Notes: generated by a model not told the origin, from the letters alone. DNA of 64,000 nucleotides from Desertimonas sp963732335 (GCA_963732335.1 CAVSZO010000033.1:62001-126000), one strand, 5' to 3'. Positions 1 through 10,675 are shown, counted from the stretch's first letter. Program-made: numbers and translations.

Positions 1-337
1 CGAGCCCGACGTCGGCACGCAGCAACGCCTCCTCGAGGTCGTCCCATGTGGCATCGGTGATGCCGCCGCGGCTGACAACGCCGGCGAACGCACCGGCGAA
101 GGCGGCACGGGCCCGGGCGAGGCGGCCGCGGAAGGTCGGTACTTCGACGAACTCTGCCTCGGGCTCGAGAACGGCGGTCGCCGCCGGCGATGCCGGCTGG
201 GGAGGGCGCTCGACCCTGCTGGGCGCTGGCGCTGGAGGCAGCCCCGTCGACTGCGCGGCACGACGGCGGTTCCACACCAGGACGCCGATGCCGAAGACGA
301 TGACGACGGCGATGAGGACGAGGAAGATCCACTCCAT
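1..337 (-). CDS. ftsY: FtsY, SRP receptor (5' part only)
   Basis: N-terminal part of the signal-recognition-particle receptor, the GTPase that brings SRP-ribosome complexes to the membrane. About 112 codons are present and the gene leaves the window at its left edge. Seen: an ATG start, a hydrophobic helix at about residues 4-22 followed by Arg residues, a Pro/Ala-rich linker, then the start of the helical N domain (TWDDLEEALLRADVG). The GTPase domain lies outside. A membrane anchor on FtsY is usual in actinobacteria. It starts 29 nt after the smc stop on the same strand, the common smc-ftsY arrangement, so co-transcription is likely. Confidence 0.85.
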   Translation of the reverse strand, partial: MEWIFLVLIAVVIVFGIGVLVWNRRRAAQSTGLPPAPAPSRVERPPQPASPAATAVLEPEAEFVEVPTFRGRLARARAAFAGAFAGVVSRGGITDATWDDLEEALLRADVGL

Positions 338-366
338 CGCCGCCCGACGCTACCGACGCGTCGACG

Positions 367-3300
367 TCAGGAGGGCACGGAAGCGCGCTCGGAGATCACT
401 TTGGAGCTGCCGCCGGGCTGCATCGTGACACCGAACAGGCAGTCGGCGGCCTCCATCGTGCGCTTCTGGTGGCTGACGACGAGCAGCTGCGCCTCCTCCC
501 GGAACTCGGCGACGAGCGCCAGGAATCGATGGAGGTTGACGATCGTCGAGAGCGGCCTCGACCTCGTCCATGACGTAGAAGGGGGAGGGCCGGCTGCGGA
601 ACACGGCGAACAGGAACGCCAGCGCTGTGAGGCTGCGCTCGCCACCTGAGAGCAGCGACAGCTTCTTCACGTTCTTGCCGCCCGGCCTGGCCTCGACCTC
701 GACACCAGTCTCGAGCAGGTCGTCGGGCTGAGTGAGCACGAGCCGTCCCGTACCACCCGGGAACAGGTTGGTGAAGAGGGCCGCGAAGTGGTCGGCAACG
801 TCGGCGTAGGCCGCGGCGAACACGGTTTGGATCTCGTGGTCGACGGCCTTGATCACCCGGGTCAGCTCGCGCCGGGTGGTCCGGACGTCCTCGAGCTGCT
901 CATCGAGGAAGGCGTGGCGCTGCTGCAGCTCGGTGAACTCCTCGAGTGCCAGCGGGTTGATCGGCCCGAGCAGGCGCAGCTCACGATCCAGCTCTCGAAC
1001 GCGGGCCTGAGGGGTGACCCCCTCGGGCAGCTCCGGGGCTGTGGCGGCCTCGGCGACCTCCGGCTCGACGTCACAGTCGTGGCGCAGCATCTCGACGGCC
1101 GACTCCACCCTGAGCCGGGCTTCAGCCTCCTCGACTTCGGACCGGCGCGCCCGTTCGCGTACCTCGTCGAGCTGGCGTTCGACGAGACGGCGCCGGTTGC
1201 GCCTGTCTTCGAGTCGGGCCGACAGGGCAACAACCTGCTCGCCGTGATGCTGTCGCCGCTCGGACAGATCGGCGTGCAACCGATCGATCGTGACGCGTTT
1301 GGCATCGACGAAGCCGGCCAGCCGTCCGAGGGCGGTGAGGACGCGTTCGATGGACGTACGACGCTGCTCGGCGTTCGCTCTCGCTTCGGCATCGGCAACC
1401 AGGCGTCGTTCCGTCTCGCCGAGTCGCTGCTCGAGAACGTCAGCCCGCTCCCGCAAGGTGGCCGCGCGCACCTCGAGATCGCGCCGCCTGCCGCCGAGCA
1501 CAGCGGCGCGAGCATCGAGCCCGGCGCGCAGCTCGTGGTGGGTGCGCGCCACCTCGGCCTCGGCGGACTCGCCTGCTTCGAGCTCGGGCATCACCGACTC
1601 CAACTCGGCGATGCGTCGCCGTTCGGTGCCGAGGGCGTCGGCGAGCTCGTCGCAGCGAGCCACCAGCGGCTCTAGCTCGACGGCGATCTCGCGCCGTTCT
1701 GCTTGCACCCGGGCGAGCTCTTCGGAGGCCGCCGTGAACCGCTGATCGTTGGCTTCCAGGCGCTCAGCGACCTCGGCAGCGTGGCGGCGCGCCGCCACAT
1801 CGGCGCTGCACGCCGTCGCCTCGTCGGCGCGGGCTTGGACCAGCGACCGCTCGGCAGCGGCACGCCGGGCTTGCGCCTCCTCCAAGGCGGCGGCGGTGAT
1901 ACCACCCGCCGCGGCACTGACGCGCCACGACGACGACCTGAGGTGATCTCCGGCAGGAGTGACGATGATGGCATCGGGGTGCGCGGCGGCTGCTGCTGGC
2001 TGCCTCGTCGAGACCGTCGACGATGCGTGCCGACGAGAGCAGGCGGTCGAGCAAGCCGTCGACGTCGGGACGCGTCGCGCCGACGTGGGGACGGACCGGC
2101 TCGCCGATCGTCACCTCCACCGTGCGCTCGGCGACCGTCGCTCCGAGGGCGATGACGGCTCCGTCGGTTGCGGAGGCACGCAGCGCTCGCAACGCCCGGA
2201 CGGCGGCGTCGACGTCGGTGACGACCACGGCGGCGAGGGCCTCCCCGAGAGCGGCCTCGGCGGCCGCCTCCCAGCCAGCCTCGATGCGCACGAAGTCGAG
2301 CAGTGTTCCGAGCACGCCCTCGCCTCCGGCGAGATGTTCGGCTCCGGCCCGGGCGTGCGCTGCGTCGAGAGCGAGTTGCAGGGCGTCGACCCGGGCGTCG
2401 AGGTTGGACAGGGCTTCGGCCATCGCGCGGCAGTGCTGCGAGGCAGCCGTGAGCGCGTCCCCGACTCCGTGACGCGACGTTCGGCCTTGGCGATCTCGTC
2501 GACCAGCGGGCCTTCGAGCAATTCGATGGCCAGGCAGTCGTGGCGATGCCGCTCCGCCGCCCCGTCGAGCTCGGCGAGCCGTGAGTCGAGCGCCTCGCGG
2601 CGGGCACGACAGCGCATCAGTTCGGCCTCGACGTGCTCGCTGGTGGTGAGTCGGGTGCGCAGCTCGCCGCGCACCTCGGCGACGGCGCTGGCCGCCGTCG
2701 ACCCCGGAGGCGCTTCGAGCGACCCGAGCAGTTCGGCACGCTCGGCGTCGAACGCGGCCTCTTCGGCGGCAAGCTCCTCGAGTTCGGGACCGGCGCCCTC
2801 GACCGACGCACGAACGGCGTCGAGCTCGGTGCGGTACCGGGCCGCGTCTGCCTCCAGGGTTGCGACGACCGCTTCGTCGAGGAGCTGGCCGCGGTCGCCC
2901 TCGAGACGGCGGGCGCGCTCGGTGATGATCGCCGACAGGCCTCGGGCGCGTTCTCCCAACTGGTCGGCGCGGGCGAGCCGGTCGCCCACGTCGTCGGCGC
3001 CACGGGCGGTCAGCTCCGCCTCGAGGGCCACCACGTCGGCATCGAGACGAACGAGCTCCGCCTTCAACTGGGTTTCCTCGTCGGCCGACCGGATCCGCGT
3101 CTCGGCGAGAGTCGCCAGCTTCGTGCGCAAGGCGGCGATCTCCCGGCCGGCGACGTACACCCGCAGACCGCCGAGCTCGGCGGTCAACTCGCCGTAACGT
3201 TTCGCCGCCTCGGCCTGGCGTTCGAGCGGGCGGAGTTGACGGCGGACCTCGCGGAGCAGGTCCTGCAGGCGCAGGAGGTTGGCTTCCGTGGCGTCGAGCC

Positions 3301-3838
3301 GGCGCTCCGCCTTCTCCTTGCGCTTGCGATACTTGAGCACGCCGGCGGCTTCCTCGATGATCCCCCGCCGATCTTCGGGCCGGGCGTTGAGCACGGCGTC
3401 GATCTGGCCCTGACTGACGATGACGTGTTGCTGGCGTCCGACGCGGGCGTCGGAGAGCAGCTCTTGGACGTCGAGGAGGCGGCAGGGCACGTTGTTGATC
3501 GAGTATTCGCTGTCGCCACTGCGGAACAACGTGCGCTTGACGGTGACCTCGGAGAACTCGATCGGCAGGATCCCGGCTGAGTTGTCGATCGTCAGGCTGA
3601 CCTCGGCCCGGCCGAGCGCCGGGCGGCTCGCCGTGCCGGCGAAGATGACGTCGTCCATCTTCTGGCTGCGCACGGCCGACGGGGCCTGGGCGCCGAGCAC
3701 CCAGGCGATGGCGTCGACGACATTCGACTTGCCGGAGCCGTTCGGGCCGACGACGACGGTGACACCCGGCTCGAGCTCGAGGGTCGTGGCCTCGGCGAAG
3801 GATTTGAACCCCTTGAGGGTCAGCGATCTCAGGAACAC
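367..3838 (-). CDS. smc: Chromosome segregation ATPase SMC (three frameshifts)
   Basis: Structural-maintenance-of-chromosomes ATPase that compacts and separates the chromosome with ScpA/ScpB. Seen: Walker A GPNGSGKS at residues 31-38, long coiled coils, a globular hinge near the middle (around bases 2100-2350), the signature LLSGGERSLTALA and Walker B YVMDEVEAALD near the C-terminus. Start taken as the GTG that begins VFLRSLTLKGFKSF; an ATG 16 codons upstream is possible. The reading frame breaks at about 2466, 1990 and 545, with similarity continuing each time in another frame; the repaired length of about 1157 residues fits the family. The first two shifts cancel each other, which suggests base-calling errors. 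Confidence 0.93.
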
Positions 3839-3937
3839 GGCGGGCCCGAAGTTACCGGTTGGCCCGGTCGCGTGGGGGGATCTCATGGCGGAGGTGTGGG
3901 CGGCGGAGGCTCCCGCCGGAGTCCGCCACCGGACAAC

Positions 3938-4794
3938 CTACGGTTGTCGCCCGAAACCACGGCGGCGCTGGCAGACCGGGCAGAAGAACGTCGAGCGACC
4001 GCCACTCGTGATCCGGCGGATGAACCCCCGCCCGCAGGTCGGGCAGCGTTCGCCGGCATGCCCGTAGACGCGGTGGGCGTCCTGGTAGGAGCCGCCTTCG
4101 CCCATCATGTCGACGTAGCCGAGATCGGACAGCGTCGACCCGCCGGCGCGGATCGACTCGGTGAGGATGCGCCGCATCGCCGCGTGGAAGGCAACGACAT
4201 CGCGCCGCCGCAGCGACGACGCCGGTGTCTCTGGGTGGAGCCGGGCGGCGTGGAGGATCTCGTCGGCATAGATGTTGCCGATCCCGGCGATCACGTGCTG
4301 GTCGAGCAGCAGCGGTTTGAGACGTGTCGACCGGCGTCGCAGGACCGCGGCCAGCTCGTCGGGGCCGGGGTCGTCGACGAGAGGGTCGACGCCGAGCCGG
4401 GCGACCTCGGGCAGCTCGGTGTCGACGTGGTCGGGGTCGTACACGACCATCTCGCCGAACGTGCGCGGGTCGACGAACAGCAGGTCGGCATCACCGAGGT
4501 GAAGCACGACATGGGTGTGCAAGGGCGCGCCGCGGCGGGGTCGACGAGAAGCAGCTGCCCGGTCATGCGCAGGTGGATCATCAGCGCGTCGCCCGAGTCG
4601 AGCGGGCACAGGAGGTACTTGCCGCGGCGCCCGGCGGCGACGAGGGCGGTGCCGGTGAGACCGTCGATCAGGGCCTGGCGCGATGTCCGCCGCACCGTCC
4701 GCTCACGACCGACCTCCACACCCTCGATCCGCCGGCCGACCACGAGCCGCTCCAGTCCGCGCCGGACGGTCTCGACCTCCGGTAGCTCCGGCAC
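3938..4794 (-). CDS. mutM: Formamidopyrimidine-DNA glycosylase (one frameshift)
   Basis: Base-excision repair enzyme that removes 8-oxoguanine and formamidopyrimidines and nicks the DNA. Seen: mature N-terminus PELPEVET with the catalytic Pro and Glu, the GRRGKYL lysine loop, the helix-two-turn-helix segment (DQHVIAGIGNIYADE) and a C-terminal zinc finger with two CxxC pairs (CPTC and CPVC). The frame shifts at about 4540, beside a run of G; repaired length is about 285 residues, normal for the family. It starts 2 nt after the rnc stop, in the usual rnc-mutM-smc order, so translation of the two is probably coupled. Confidence 0.93.
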
Positions 4795-4796
4795 GA

Positions 4797-5526
4797 CTAA
4801 CCGTTCATGGCGTGCCGCCGAGCTCGGCTGGCGAGCGTTCGGGTTGCGGCGGCAGCCGCGCTCTGCTCGGCGGAGCGCTTCGAGCGTCCCTCCCCCGCTC
4901 CGAGCACGGTCCCGCTGACTGACACGGTGGCGAAGAAGTGCTTCTGGTGATCGGGGCCCTGCTCGGACAGGTCGTACACGGGCGGCGCCATCCCGGCTGA
5001 GGCGAGCAGCTCCTGGAGTGTCGTCTTGAAGTCGAGCTCGTCGAGACGCTCGGCGGTCGTCTCGATCCGATCGGCGATGAGCGACGTGACGAAGTCGTAT
5101 GCCGTGGCCGAACCGGAATCGAGGTAGATCGCCCCGATCAGCGCCTCCATGGCGTCCGCGAGGATCGACGGCTTGCTCGACCCTCCAGCCGCGGCCTCAC
5201 CCTTGCCGAGCTTGATGTACGGGCCGATGCCGAGCTCGCCCGCCAGCTCGGCGAGCGCCACCGTGTTCACCACTCCCTTGCGGATGCCGGTGAGCTGGCC
5301 CTCGGACATTTCCGGGAACCTGCGGAATGCGGCGTCGGCGGTCACCCAGCCGAGCACGGCATCGCCGAGGAACTCAAGTCGCTCGTAGCTCTCGTGCCCT
5401 GGATTCTCTGCGCACCACGACCGGTGCGACATCGCCTGGGCGACGAGGCCGACTGTCGTTGAAGCGCAGTCCCAGGCGTTCGATCAGCGTCGCAACGTCG
5501 TCGCCGGCGCCGTCGAGCGCGGACAA
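4797..5526 (-). CDS. rnc: Ribonuclease III (one frameshift near the N-terminus)
   Basis: Double-strand-specific endoribonuclease that matures rRNA and cleaves structured mRNAs. Seen: the signature ERLEFLGDAVLG, the second acidic cluster DAMEALIGAIYLD and a C-terminal double-stranded-RNA-binding domain. The first 25 or so codons are in another frame; joining at about 5455 gives the family-typical run from IERLGLRFND into VAQAMSHRSW. I place the start at the TTG directly after the acpP stop codon, which gives a protein of about 242 residues. That back-to-back junction and the mutM junction point to one operon. The TTG start is the least certain point. Confidence 0.9.
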
Positions 5527-5811
5527 TCAGCCACCTTCGCGCGTTCGCTCGACGACGTAGTCCACGGCGTCGCGCACGGTCTTGAGGTCGGCGAGGTCCT
5601 CGTCGTCGATGCGGAACCCGGTGGCCCGCTCGCTCAACTCCTCCTCGAGCGCTTCGACCAGTTCGATCAACGCCAGCGAGTCGGCGTCGAGGTCGTCGAC
5701 GAACGACTGGCCCTCGGAGATCACCGACGGGTCGATCTCGAGAATGTCGGCAAGCCGATCGCGGACGATCCCGAAGATCTCGTCGCGTTCGATGGGAGTG
5801 TCAGCAGGCAT
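5527..5811 (-). CDS. acpP: Acyl carrier protein
   Basis: Carrier of growing acyl chains in fatty-acid synthesis, 94 residues, intact. Seen: the four-helix ACP layout and the DADSLALIELVEALEEE motif, with Ser45 as the 4'-phosphopantetheine attachment site. It carries a short N-terminal extension before the first helix. It lies between plsX (acyl-ACP:phosphate acyltransferase) and rnc, the usual place for acpP in actinobacteria. The next gene starts at the base after its stop codon. Some actinobacteria have extra ACPs for specialised pathways, but this position argues for the housekeeping copy. Confidence 0.93.
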   Translation of the reverse strand: MPADTPIERDEIFGIVRDRLADILEIDPSVISEGQSFVDDLDADSLALIELVEALEEELSERATGFRIDDEDLADLKTVRDAVDYVVERTREGG

Positions 5812-5870
5812 CGAAGGGCGATCGTAACGAACGAGCCGGTGCCGGCCGGTGTCCGCGTCTGCACACGTCG

Positions 5871-6830
5871 TCAGACCACCGCTTTGATCGCGTCGACCAT
5901 GCCGTGCTCGACCATCTCGGCGGCGACACCGATCGCGTTGCGGATCGCCGTCGCCCCGGAGGATCCGTGGGAGATGATGCAGACGCCGTCGACACCGAGC
6001 AGCACGGCGCCGCCGTAGGTGTCGGGGTTGAGCGTGTTGTACAGCGGAACGAGCGCCGGCAGGAGGGCGTCGGCGTGGGCCTTGTAGCCGTCCTCGGCGA
6101 AGGCGGCAAGGAGGGCGGCAATCAACGCCTTCATGCCACCCTCGAGCGTCTTCAGCGTGACGTTGCCGGTGAATCCGTCGGTGACCGCGACGTCGACGTT
6201 GTCGCTCATCACGTCGCGACCCTCGATGTTGCCGATGAAGTTGATCGCGCTGGCCGTCGCCAGCAGCGGATAGGCCTCCTTGCGGAGAGAGTCGCCCTTG
6301 CCCGGCTCCTCGCCGATCGACAGCAGGCCGACACGCGGTTCATCGATGTGGAATCGAGTGCGTGCGTACACGCTGCCCATCTGGGCGAACTGCACGAGCC
6401 ACTCGGGCTGCACCTCGGCGTTGGCGCCGGCGTCGAGGAGCACGGTCGGTGTCGCCCCGCCGGGGACCGGGATCGGCGTGGCGATGGCCGGACGCTTGAC
6501 CCCCTTGATCCGTCCCATCCGCAACAGTGCCGCCGCCATCGTCGCCCCGGTGTTGCCAGCCGAGACCATCGCCGACGCCGTTCCGTCACGAACCGCCTCC
6601 GCAGCGCGAACGAGCGTCGAGTCCTTCTTCGTGCGCACGGCCGCGCCCGGCTCCTCGTCCATGGCGATCAGCTCGTTGGCGGCGATCAGCTCGATGTCGG
6701 CGTCGTGGCCGAGGTCGGACGGGCCGACGAGTACGACGGGGATACCGTCGTCGACGGCGCGCCGGACGCCGGCGAGCACCACGTCGGGCGCATCGTCGCC
6801 GCCCATGGCGTCGACGGCGATCGGCAGCAT
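5871..6830 (-). CDS. plsX: Phosphate acyltransferase PlsX
   Basis: Makes acyl-phosphate from acyl-ACP and phosphate, the first committed step of phospholipid synthesis in the PlsX/PlsY route; a peripheral membrane enzyme. 319 residues, intact. Seen: N-terminal IAVDAMGGDDAPDVVL, the SAGNTGATMAAALLRMGRIKG segment that includes the active-site region, and a GFTGNVTLKTLEG motif, all in family order. Start is the ATG 13 nt after the rpmF stop. The rpmF-plsX-acpP order is one of the most conserved lipid-translation clusters in bacteria. Confidence 0.95.
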   Translation of the reverse strand: MLPIAVDAMGGDDAPDVVLAGVRRAVDDGIPVVLVGPSDLGHDADIELIAANELIAMDEEPGAAVRTKKDSTLVRAAEAVRDGTASAMVSAGNTGATMAAALLRMGRIKGVKRPAIATPIPVPGGATPTVLLDAGANAEVQPEWLVQFAQMGSVYARTRFHIDEPRVGLLSIGEEPGKGDSLRKEAYPLLATASAINFIGNIEGRDVMSDNVDVAVTDGFTGNVTLKTLEGGMKALIAALLAAFAEDGYKAHADALLPALVPLYNTLNPDTYGGAVLLGVDGVCIISHGSSGATAIRNAIGVAAEMVEHGMVDAIKAVV

Positions 6831-6843
6831 TGAGGCGATGACG

Positions 6844-7023
6844 TCAGGCGACGTCGACCGCGACGCGGTCCTTGTACCAGCCGCACGACGGACACACCGT
6901 GTGCGGGGTCTTCGCCGCTCCGCAGCGCGGACACACGCTGCGGGCAGGGGTGTCGAGCTTCCAGGCGCCGGCGCGACGGCTACGACTCTTCGACTTCGAC
7001 TTCTTCTTCTTGGGAACGGCCAT
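6844..7023 (-). CDS. rpmF: Ribosomal protein L32
   Basis: Small protein of the large ribosomal subunit, 59 residues. Seen: the basic start MAVPKKKKSKSKSRSRR, then two CxxC pairs (CPRC and CPSC) forming a zinc ribbon, and the usual GWYKDR C-terminal segment. Because all four Cys are present this is the zinc-binding (C+) form, one of the proteins that zinc-starved actinobacteria may swap for a Cys-free paralogue; I see no paralogue here. It sits between DUF177 and plsX. Confidence 0.95.
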   Translation of the reverse strand: MAVPKKKKSKSKSRSRRAGAWKLDTPARSVCPRCGAAKTPHTVCPSCGWYKDRVAVDVA

Positions 7024-7094
7024 CGTTGGTCTCCGGGACGAAATTCGGGCTGCTCCAGGCTACCGGCCGAGCAACCGCGGCACTCCCGCCGGCC

Positions 7095-7162
7095 CCATCC
7101 GAGTGTTTCGTCGCATCGGAGTGTTTCGCGACCGACAGGTGTGCACGTGAGCACTCGGATGG
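7095..7162. repeat. Inverted repeat between DUF177 gene and rpmF
   Basis: Perfect 11-base arms, CCATCCGAGTG at 7095-7105 and its complement at 7152-7162, separated by 46 bases. The interior repeats GTGTTTCG twice (7103-7110 and 7121-7128). The arms are less GC-rich than the surroundings. It covers the end of the DUF177 gene and the leader of rpmF. It could act as a weak terminator or processing hairpin, or belong with the other intergenic hairpins in this window. No T-tract follows on either strand. Confidence 0.55.
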
Positions 7163-7163
7163 A

Positions 7164-7671
7164 TCAGTGGGGCGGAGTTGGTCGAGCACGGACCAGCGGT
7201 CGTCGACAACGACGTCGTCGCAGCCGCACGGGCCGGCGCGTGAGGTCGGCGCCGCACACCGGGCACAGACCAGGGCAGTCGGGGCGGCACAGCCGGGGGT
7301 CATCGACCGCCAGCAGCACGTGCTCGCGCACCATCGGGCCAAGATCGATCTGGCCGTGCTCGATAGGGAACGCGTCGTCGTGCTCGGTCGGGCTGCTCGG
7401 CGTAGCGCTCGTCGACGTCGACGACGATCGTCTCGGTGAGCGGCCGCAGACAGCGCCGGCAGCTGCCCCCGCCACGGCACGCTGATCGTGCCGGTGACGC
7501 TCGATGTCGTCGAGCGTCGACACGAGCTCGAGCTCGGCGTCGACGTCACCGGCGATCGGCGTCGTGCGCGGCCTCGACGTCGGTCGGCTCGACGACGGCG
7601 GACACGTGGCGGCGCAAACCCGGCTCGCGCAACAGCTCGGCGGCGTTGACGTGCAACTGGTTGGCGGACAT
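7164..7671 (-). CDS. DUF177 (YceD-like) protein, several frameshifts
   Basis: Member of the DUF177 family, which almost always precedes rpmF and in some bacteria is linked to 23S rRNA accumulation; its biochemical role is unsettled. Seen across frames: start MSANQLHVNAAELLREPG, a middle segment GDVDAELELVSTLDDIE, the family's C-x-x-C stretch (GSCRRCLRPLTETIVVDVDE), then DDAFPIEHGQIDLGPMVREH and the CRPDCPGLCPVCG zinc-ribbon-like tail. The frame changes at about 7570, 7490, 7405 and 7235, so the exact stop is uncertain; I place it at the TGA at 7164 just before the inverted repeat. Confidence 0.75.
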
Positions 7672-7752
7672 ACCACCATTGTGGCGCTGCGACCGAGGTG
7701 CCGATGTGCGGTCGGTAACGACCATTTGGTCGTTGACGGCGCGACGGCGCGA

Positions 7753-8352
7753 TCAGCCGTCCTGGTCGAAGAAGCCCTTGGTGGGATCCTCGACCTCGTG
7801 CTCGCCGGTGTTCGGCGGGAGGGCGCCGATCGAGAGGCGCTGGCGGCCGGCGTTGACGGTCTTCTGCAGCTTGTCGAGGAGGATCTCGAAGCTGCCGAGG
7901 CGCTGGTCGAGGAAGTCCTCGGTCTCGTGGCGCAGCCGGCGAGCGTCCGTCTCGGCCCCTTCCATCACCTGGCGCGCCCGCTGCTCGGCGGCGCGCACCA
8001 CCTCGGTGCGCTGGACCATCCGCTCGGCCCGAACCCGTGCCGCCTCGAGGATCTCCTCGGCCTCCCGCCGCGTCTTGGCGACGAACTCCTGACGCTCCTT
8101 GAGCATCCAGCGGGCCTGGCGCAGCTCGTCCGGGAGACGTTGCAGGGCCTCTTCGAGCAGCTCGATGATCTCGTCGCGGTCGATGCGCGGCGAGGACGAC
8201 AGCGGCATCGTCGGCGCCGTGGCGATGATGTCGATCGACCGGCGCAGCAGGGTCTCGGCATCACCGACGTAGCCGACGGGCGGCGCCTCGGAGTAGTCCT
8301 CCTCGTCGATGTCGTCGTAGTCGTCGTAGTAGGTCTGGTCGTCGTCTCTCAT
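7753..8352 (-). CDS. DivIVA-like coiled-coil protein
   Basis: Intact protein of 199 residues. Seen: a very acidic, Tyr/Asp-rich N-terminus (about residues 1-25), a segment with IDIIATAPTMPLSSSPRIDRDEI, then a long Arg/Glu-rich amphipathic coiled coil (about 60-170) and a short tail. This pattern fits the actinobacterial coiled-coil proteins encoded next to coaD and often annotated as DivIVA-like or ATP-synthase-b-like. A role in cell-pole or envelope organisation is inference; there is no N-terminal DivIVA lipid-binding motif that I can recognise. Its ATG overlaps the coaD stop by 4 nt (ATGA), so the two are translationally coupled. Confidence 0.7.
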   Translation of the reverse strand: MRDDDQTYYDDYDDIDEEDYSEAPPVGYVGDAETLLRRSIDIIATAPTMPLSSSPRIDRDEIIELLEEALQRLPDELRQARWMLKERQEFVAKTRREAEEILEAARVRAERMVQRTEVVRAAEQRARQVMEGAETDARRLRHETEDFLDQRLGSFEILLDKLQKTVNAGRQRLSIGALPPNTGEHEVEDPTKGFFDQDG

Positions 8353-8858
8353 GTCGTGCTCGGACTGTCCGCCGGCGGGAACATCGTGGTCAGCGCCACC
8401 GCCACCGGCCGCGGAACGAGGTGCTGTACCGCACCACCGTACCGGGCGATTTCGCGCACGAAGCGGCTGCTGATGAAACCGCGATCCATGCGGCACGGCA
8501 GGTAGACGGTGCGGATTCCGGACACCGAGTGGTTGGTGAGGGCCATCTGCTGCTCGATCTCGAAGTCGCCGGCGTTGCGCAGTCCCTTGACGATGAAGTC
8601 GACGCCGGCGATCCGCGCCGCGTCGACCGCCAGCCCGCCGTGGGTGATGACGCGTACGTTGTCGGCCAGGCCGACCTCGGCGGCGCTCTCGTTGACGAGG
8701 CGGACCCGCTCCTCGACGGTGAACACGCCTGCCGACTTCTCGTCGTTGTGCATCACGGCGACGACGACGTCGCCGAACAGCTCGGCCGACTGCTCGATGA
8801 CGTCGAGGTGCCCGAGATGGATCGGGTCGAAGCTGCCGGGATAGAGGACCTTGCTCAT
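8349..8858 (-). CDS. coaD: Pantetheine-phosphate adenylyltransferase
   Basis: Transfers AMP from ATP to 4'-phosphopantetheine, the fourth step of coenzyme A synthesis. Intact, 169 residues. Seen: the nucleotidyltransferase motif PGSFDPIHLGH (residues 7-17), KGLRNAGDFEIEQQMA, and the second ATP-binding motif read here as FISSRFVRE. Start chosen at MSKVLYPGSFDP; a longer open frame upstream (to 8924) has no family support. It usually follows rsmD in actinobacteria; here a permease gene stands between the two. Confidence 0.95.
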   Translation of the reverse strand: MSKVLYPGSFDPIHLGHLDVIEQSAELFGDVVVAVMHNDEKSAGVFTVEERVRLVNESAAEVGLADNVRVITHGGLAVDAARIAGVDFIVKGLRNAGDFEIEQQMALTNHSVSGIRTVYLPCRMDRGFISSRFVREIARYGGAVQHLVPRPVAVALTTMFPPADSPSTT

Positions 8859-8930
8859 CTGGTGGGGCAACGGTAGTGCCCGGCCAACGGACGGCCAGCA
8901 CGGTGTCGCGGCGACTGCGAACATGCGTGC

Positions 8931-10202
8931 ATGGCCAACCGGGGCACGTTGCAGCGCCGGCTCGGGCTCGGCCAGGCGATCGTCGTCGGGATCGGCTCGA
9001 TGCTCGGCGCGGGCGTCTTCGTCGTGTGGTCGCCGGCCGCCGAGGCAGCGGGCGGTGGCCTTCTCGTCGGCCTGCTGATCGCCGGTCTGGTCGCCTACTG
9101 CAACGCAACCTCCTCGGCCCAGCTCGCCGCCCTCTATCCGGAGTCCGGCGGCTCCTACGTGTACGGGCGTCGTCGTCTCGGCGCGACCTGGGGCTACGTC
9201 GCCGGGTGGGGATTCGTCGTCGGCAAGACGGCTTCGTGCGCGGCGATGGCGCTAACCGTCGGCAGCTACGCCTGGCCGGATCAGGCCCGCCTCGTCGCCG
9301 TCGGGGCCATCGTCGCCATCGTCGGTGTCAACCTCGCCGGATTGACCCGCACGGTTGCGGTCACCCGGGTGCTGCTCGTCATCACCGTCGCGGCGTTGGC
9401 CATCGTGGTCGGTGCCGGCTGGTCTGGTGGCGACGCCGATCTCGGGCGCATCGATCTCAGCGATGGTGACGTCCTCGGCGTGCTCCGCGCCGGCTGGGTT
9501 CTGCTTCTTCGCCTTTGCCGGTTACGCCCGCATCGCCACGCTCGGTGAGGAGGTGCGTCAACCAGAGCGGGTGATCCCCCGAGCGATCGTGGTGGCGTTG
9601 TCCGCCGTACTCGTGCTGTATCTCGTCGTGGGCGTCACCGTGCTCGCCACTCTGCCGGTGGCCGACATTGCCGCCAGTGACGCCCCACTGCGCCTGGTAG
9701 TCGACCGCAGTGGATGGTCGGGGGCCGCACCATTGATCAGGGCGGGTGCCGGCGTCGCTGCTCTCGGCGTGCTCCTCAACCTCGTTCCCGGGGTTTCCCG
9801 CACCGTGTTGGCGATGGCCCGCAACCGAGAGCTGCCGTCGGGTCTCGTCGGTGATCGATGATCGGCGTTCGTCGCCGGTGCGCGCCGAGCTTCTCGTTGC
9901 GGTCGTCGTGATCGGTCTTGTCATGGTCATCGATCTGGGCGACGCCCTCGGGTTCTCTGGCGTCACCGTGCTCACCTACTACGCGATCACAAACGCCGCG
10001 GCGCTGACACTTGGTGGCGCCGAGCGCCGGTTCCCGCGAGTGCTGGCCGTCTGCGGACTCGCAGGCTGTGTTGCCCTCGCCCTCGCCCTGCCGGCGAGCG
10101 TCAGTGCTCGCCGGTGTGGTCGTCCTGGCGGCCGGCCTGATCTTCCGACTCGTCACGAGCGAACCGGTTCGTTCGAGAAACGTGACCCAGGTGCGGCCGT
10201 AG
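8931..10202 (+). CDS. APC-family amino acid permease (three frameshifts)
   Basis: Multi-pass membrane transporter of the amino acid-polyamine-organocation superfamily. Seen: the family's first helix GLGQAIVVGIGSMLGAGVF, then about ten more hydrophobic helices, including FAFAGYARIATLGEEVRQPER, a typical APC helix-6 and loop region. The frame shifts at about 9500, 9858 and 10110, and joining the pieces gives about 423 residues ending at a TAG at 10200. The substrate cannot be told from sequence. It is the only plus-strand gene among minus-strand housekeeping genes, and its 3' end overlaps that of rsmD on the other strand. Confidence 0.8.
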
Positions 10203-10675
10203 CGCTTGACCCGCCGTTGCTCCCAGGGCGCCACGGCCGGCACCTCCGTCGCCGCTTCGGCGACGAGTAGTCCAGCCTGCAGCCGATCCTGCAATCGTGG
10301 CCAGTCCGTGAAGTCGTAGGGCGGGTCGGCGAACGCGAGGTCGCAGTCGATGCGCGGCACCATCGCCAACACGTCGCCGGACATCACCCTCGTCCGGCCG
10401 GTGAGACCGAGGGTCGCGATGTTGTCGTGGATCGCCGAGAGCGCATGGCGATCGGATTCGACGAACGTGCAGTGCTCGGCACCGCGCGATAGCGCCTCGA
10501 TGCCCAGCGCACCGCTCCCCGCGTACAGATCGGCGACGAGGGCGCCGTCGACAGCGCCGATGCTGTCCAGCGCGTTGAAGATGGCCTCGCGAACGCGATC
10601 CGTCGTCGGCCGTGTCGACGGCGACGCCGGCGCGGTCAGCCGGCGCCCGCGGAACTCCCCCGCCACGACACGCAT
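10153..10675 (-). CDS. rsmD: 16S rRNA m2G966 methyltransferase RsmD (3' end uncertain)
   Basis: S-adenosylmethionine-dependent enzyme that methylates guanine 966 in 16S rRNA. Seen: start MRVVAGEFRGRRL, the SAM-binding loop ADLYAGSGALGIEALSRGA, and the catalytic DPPY motif (FADPPYDFTDW). The similarity ends around TWVTFLERTG near 10160, about 173 residues, which fits the family. The frame as read then stays open for a further 125 codons antisense to the permease gene, without family support. The most economical reading is a lost stop through an indel; a TGA one frame over lies at 10153-10155. Confidence 0.85.
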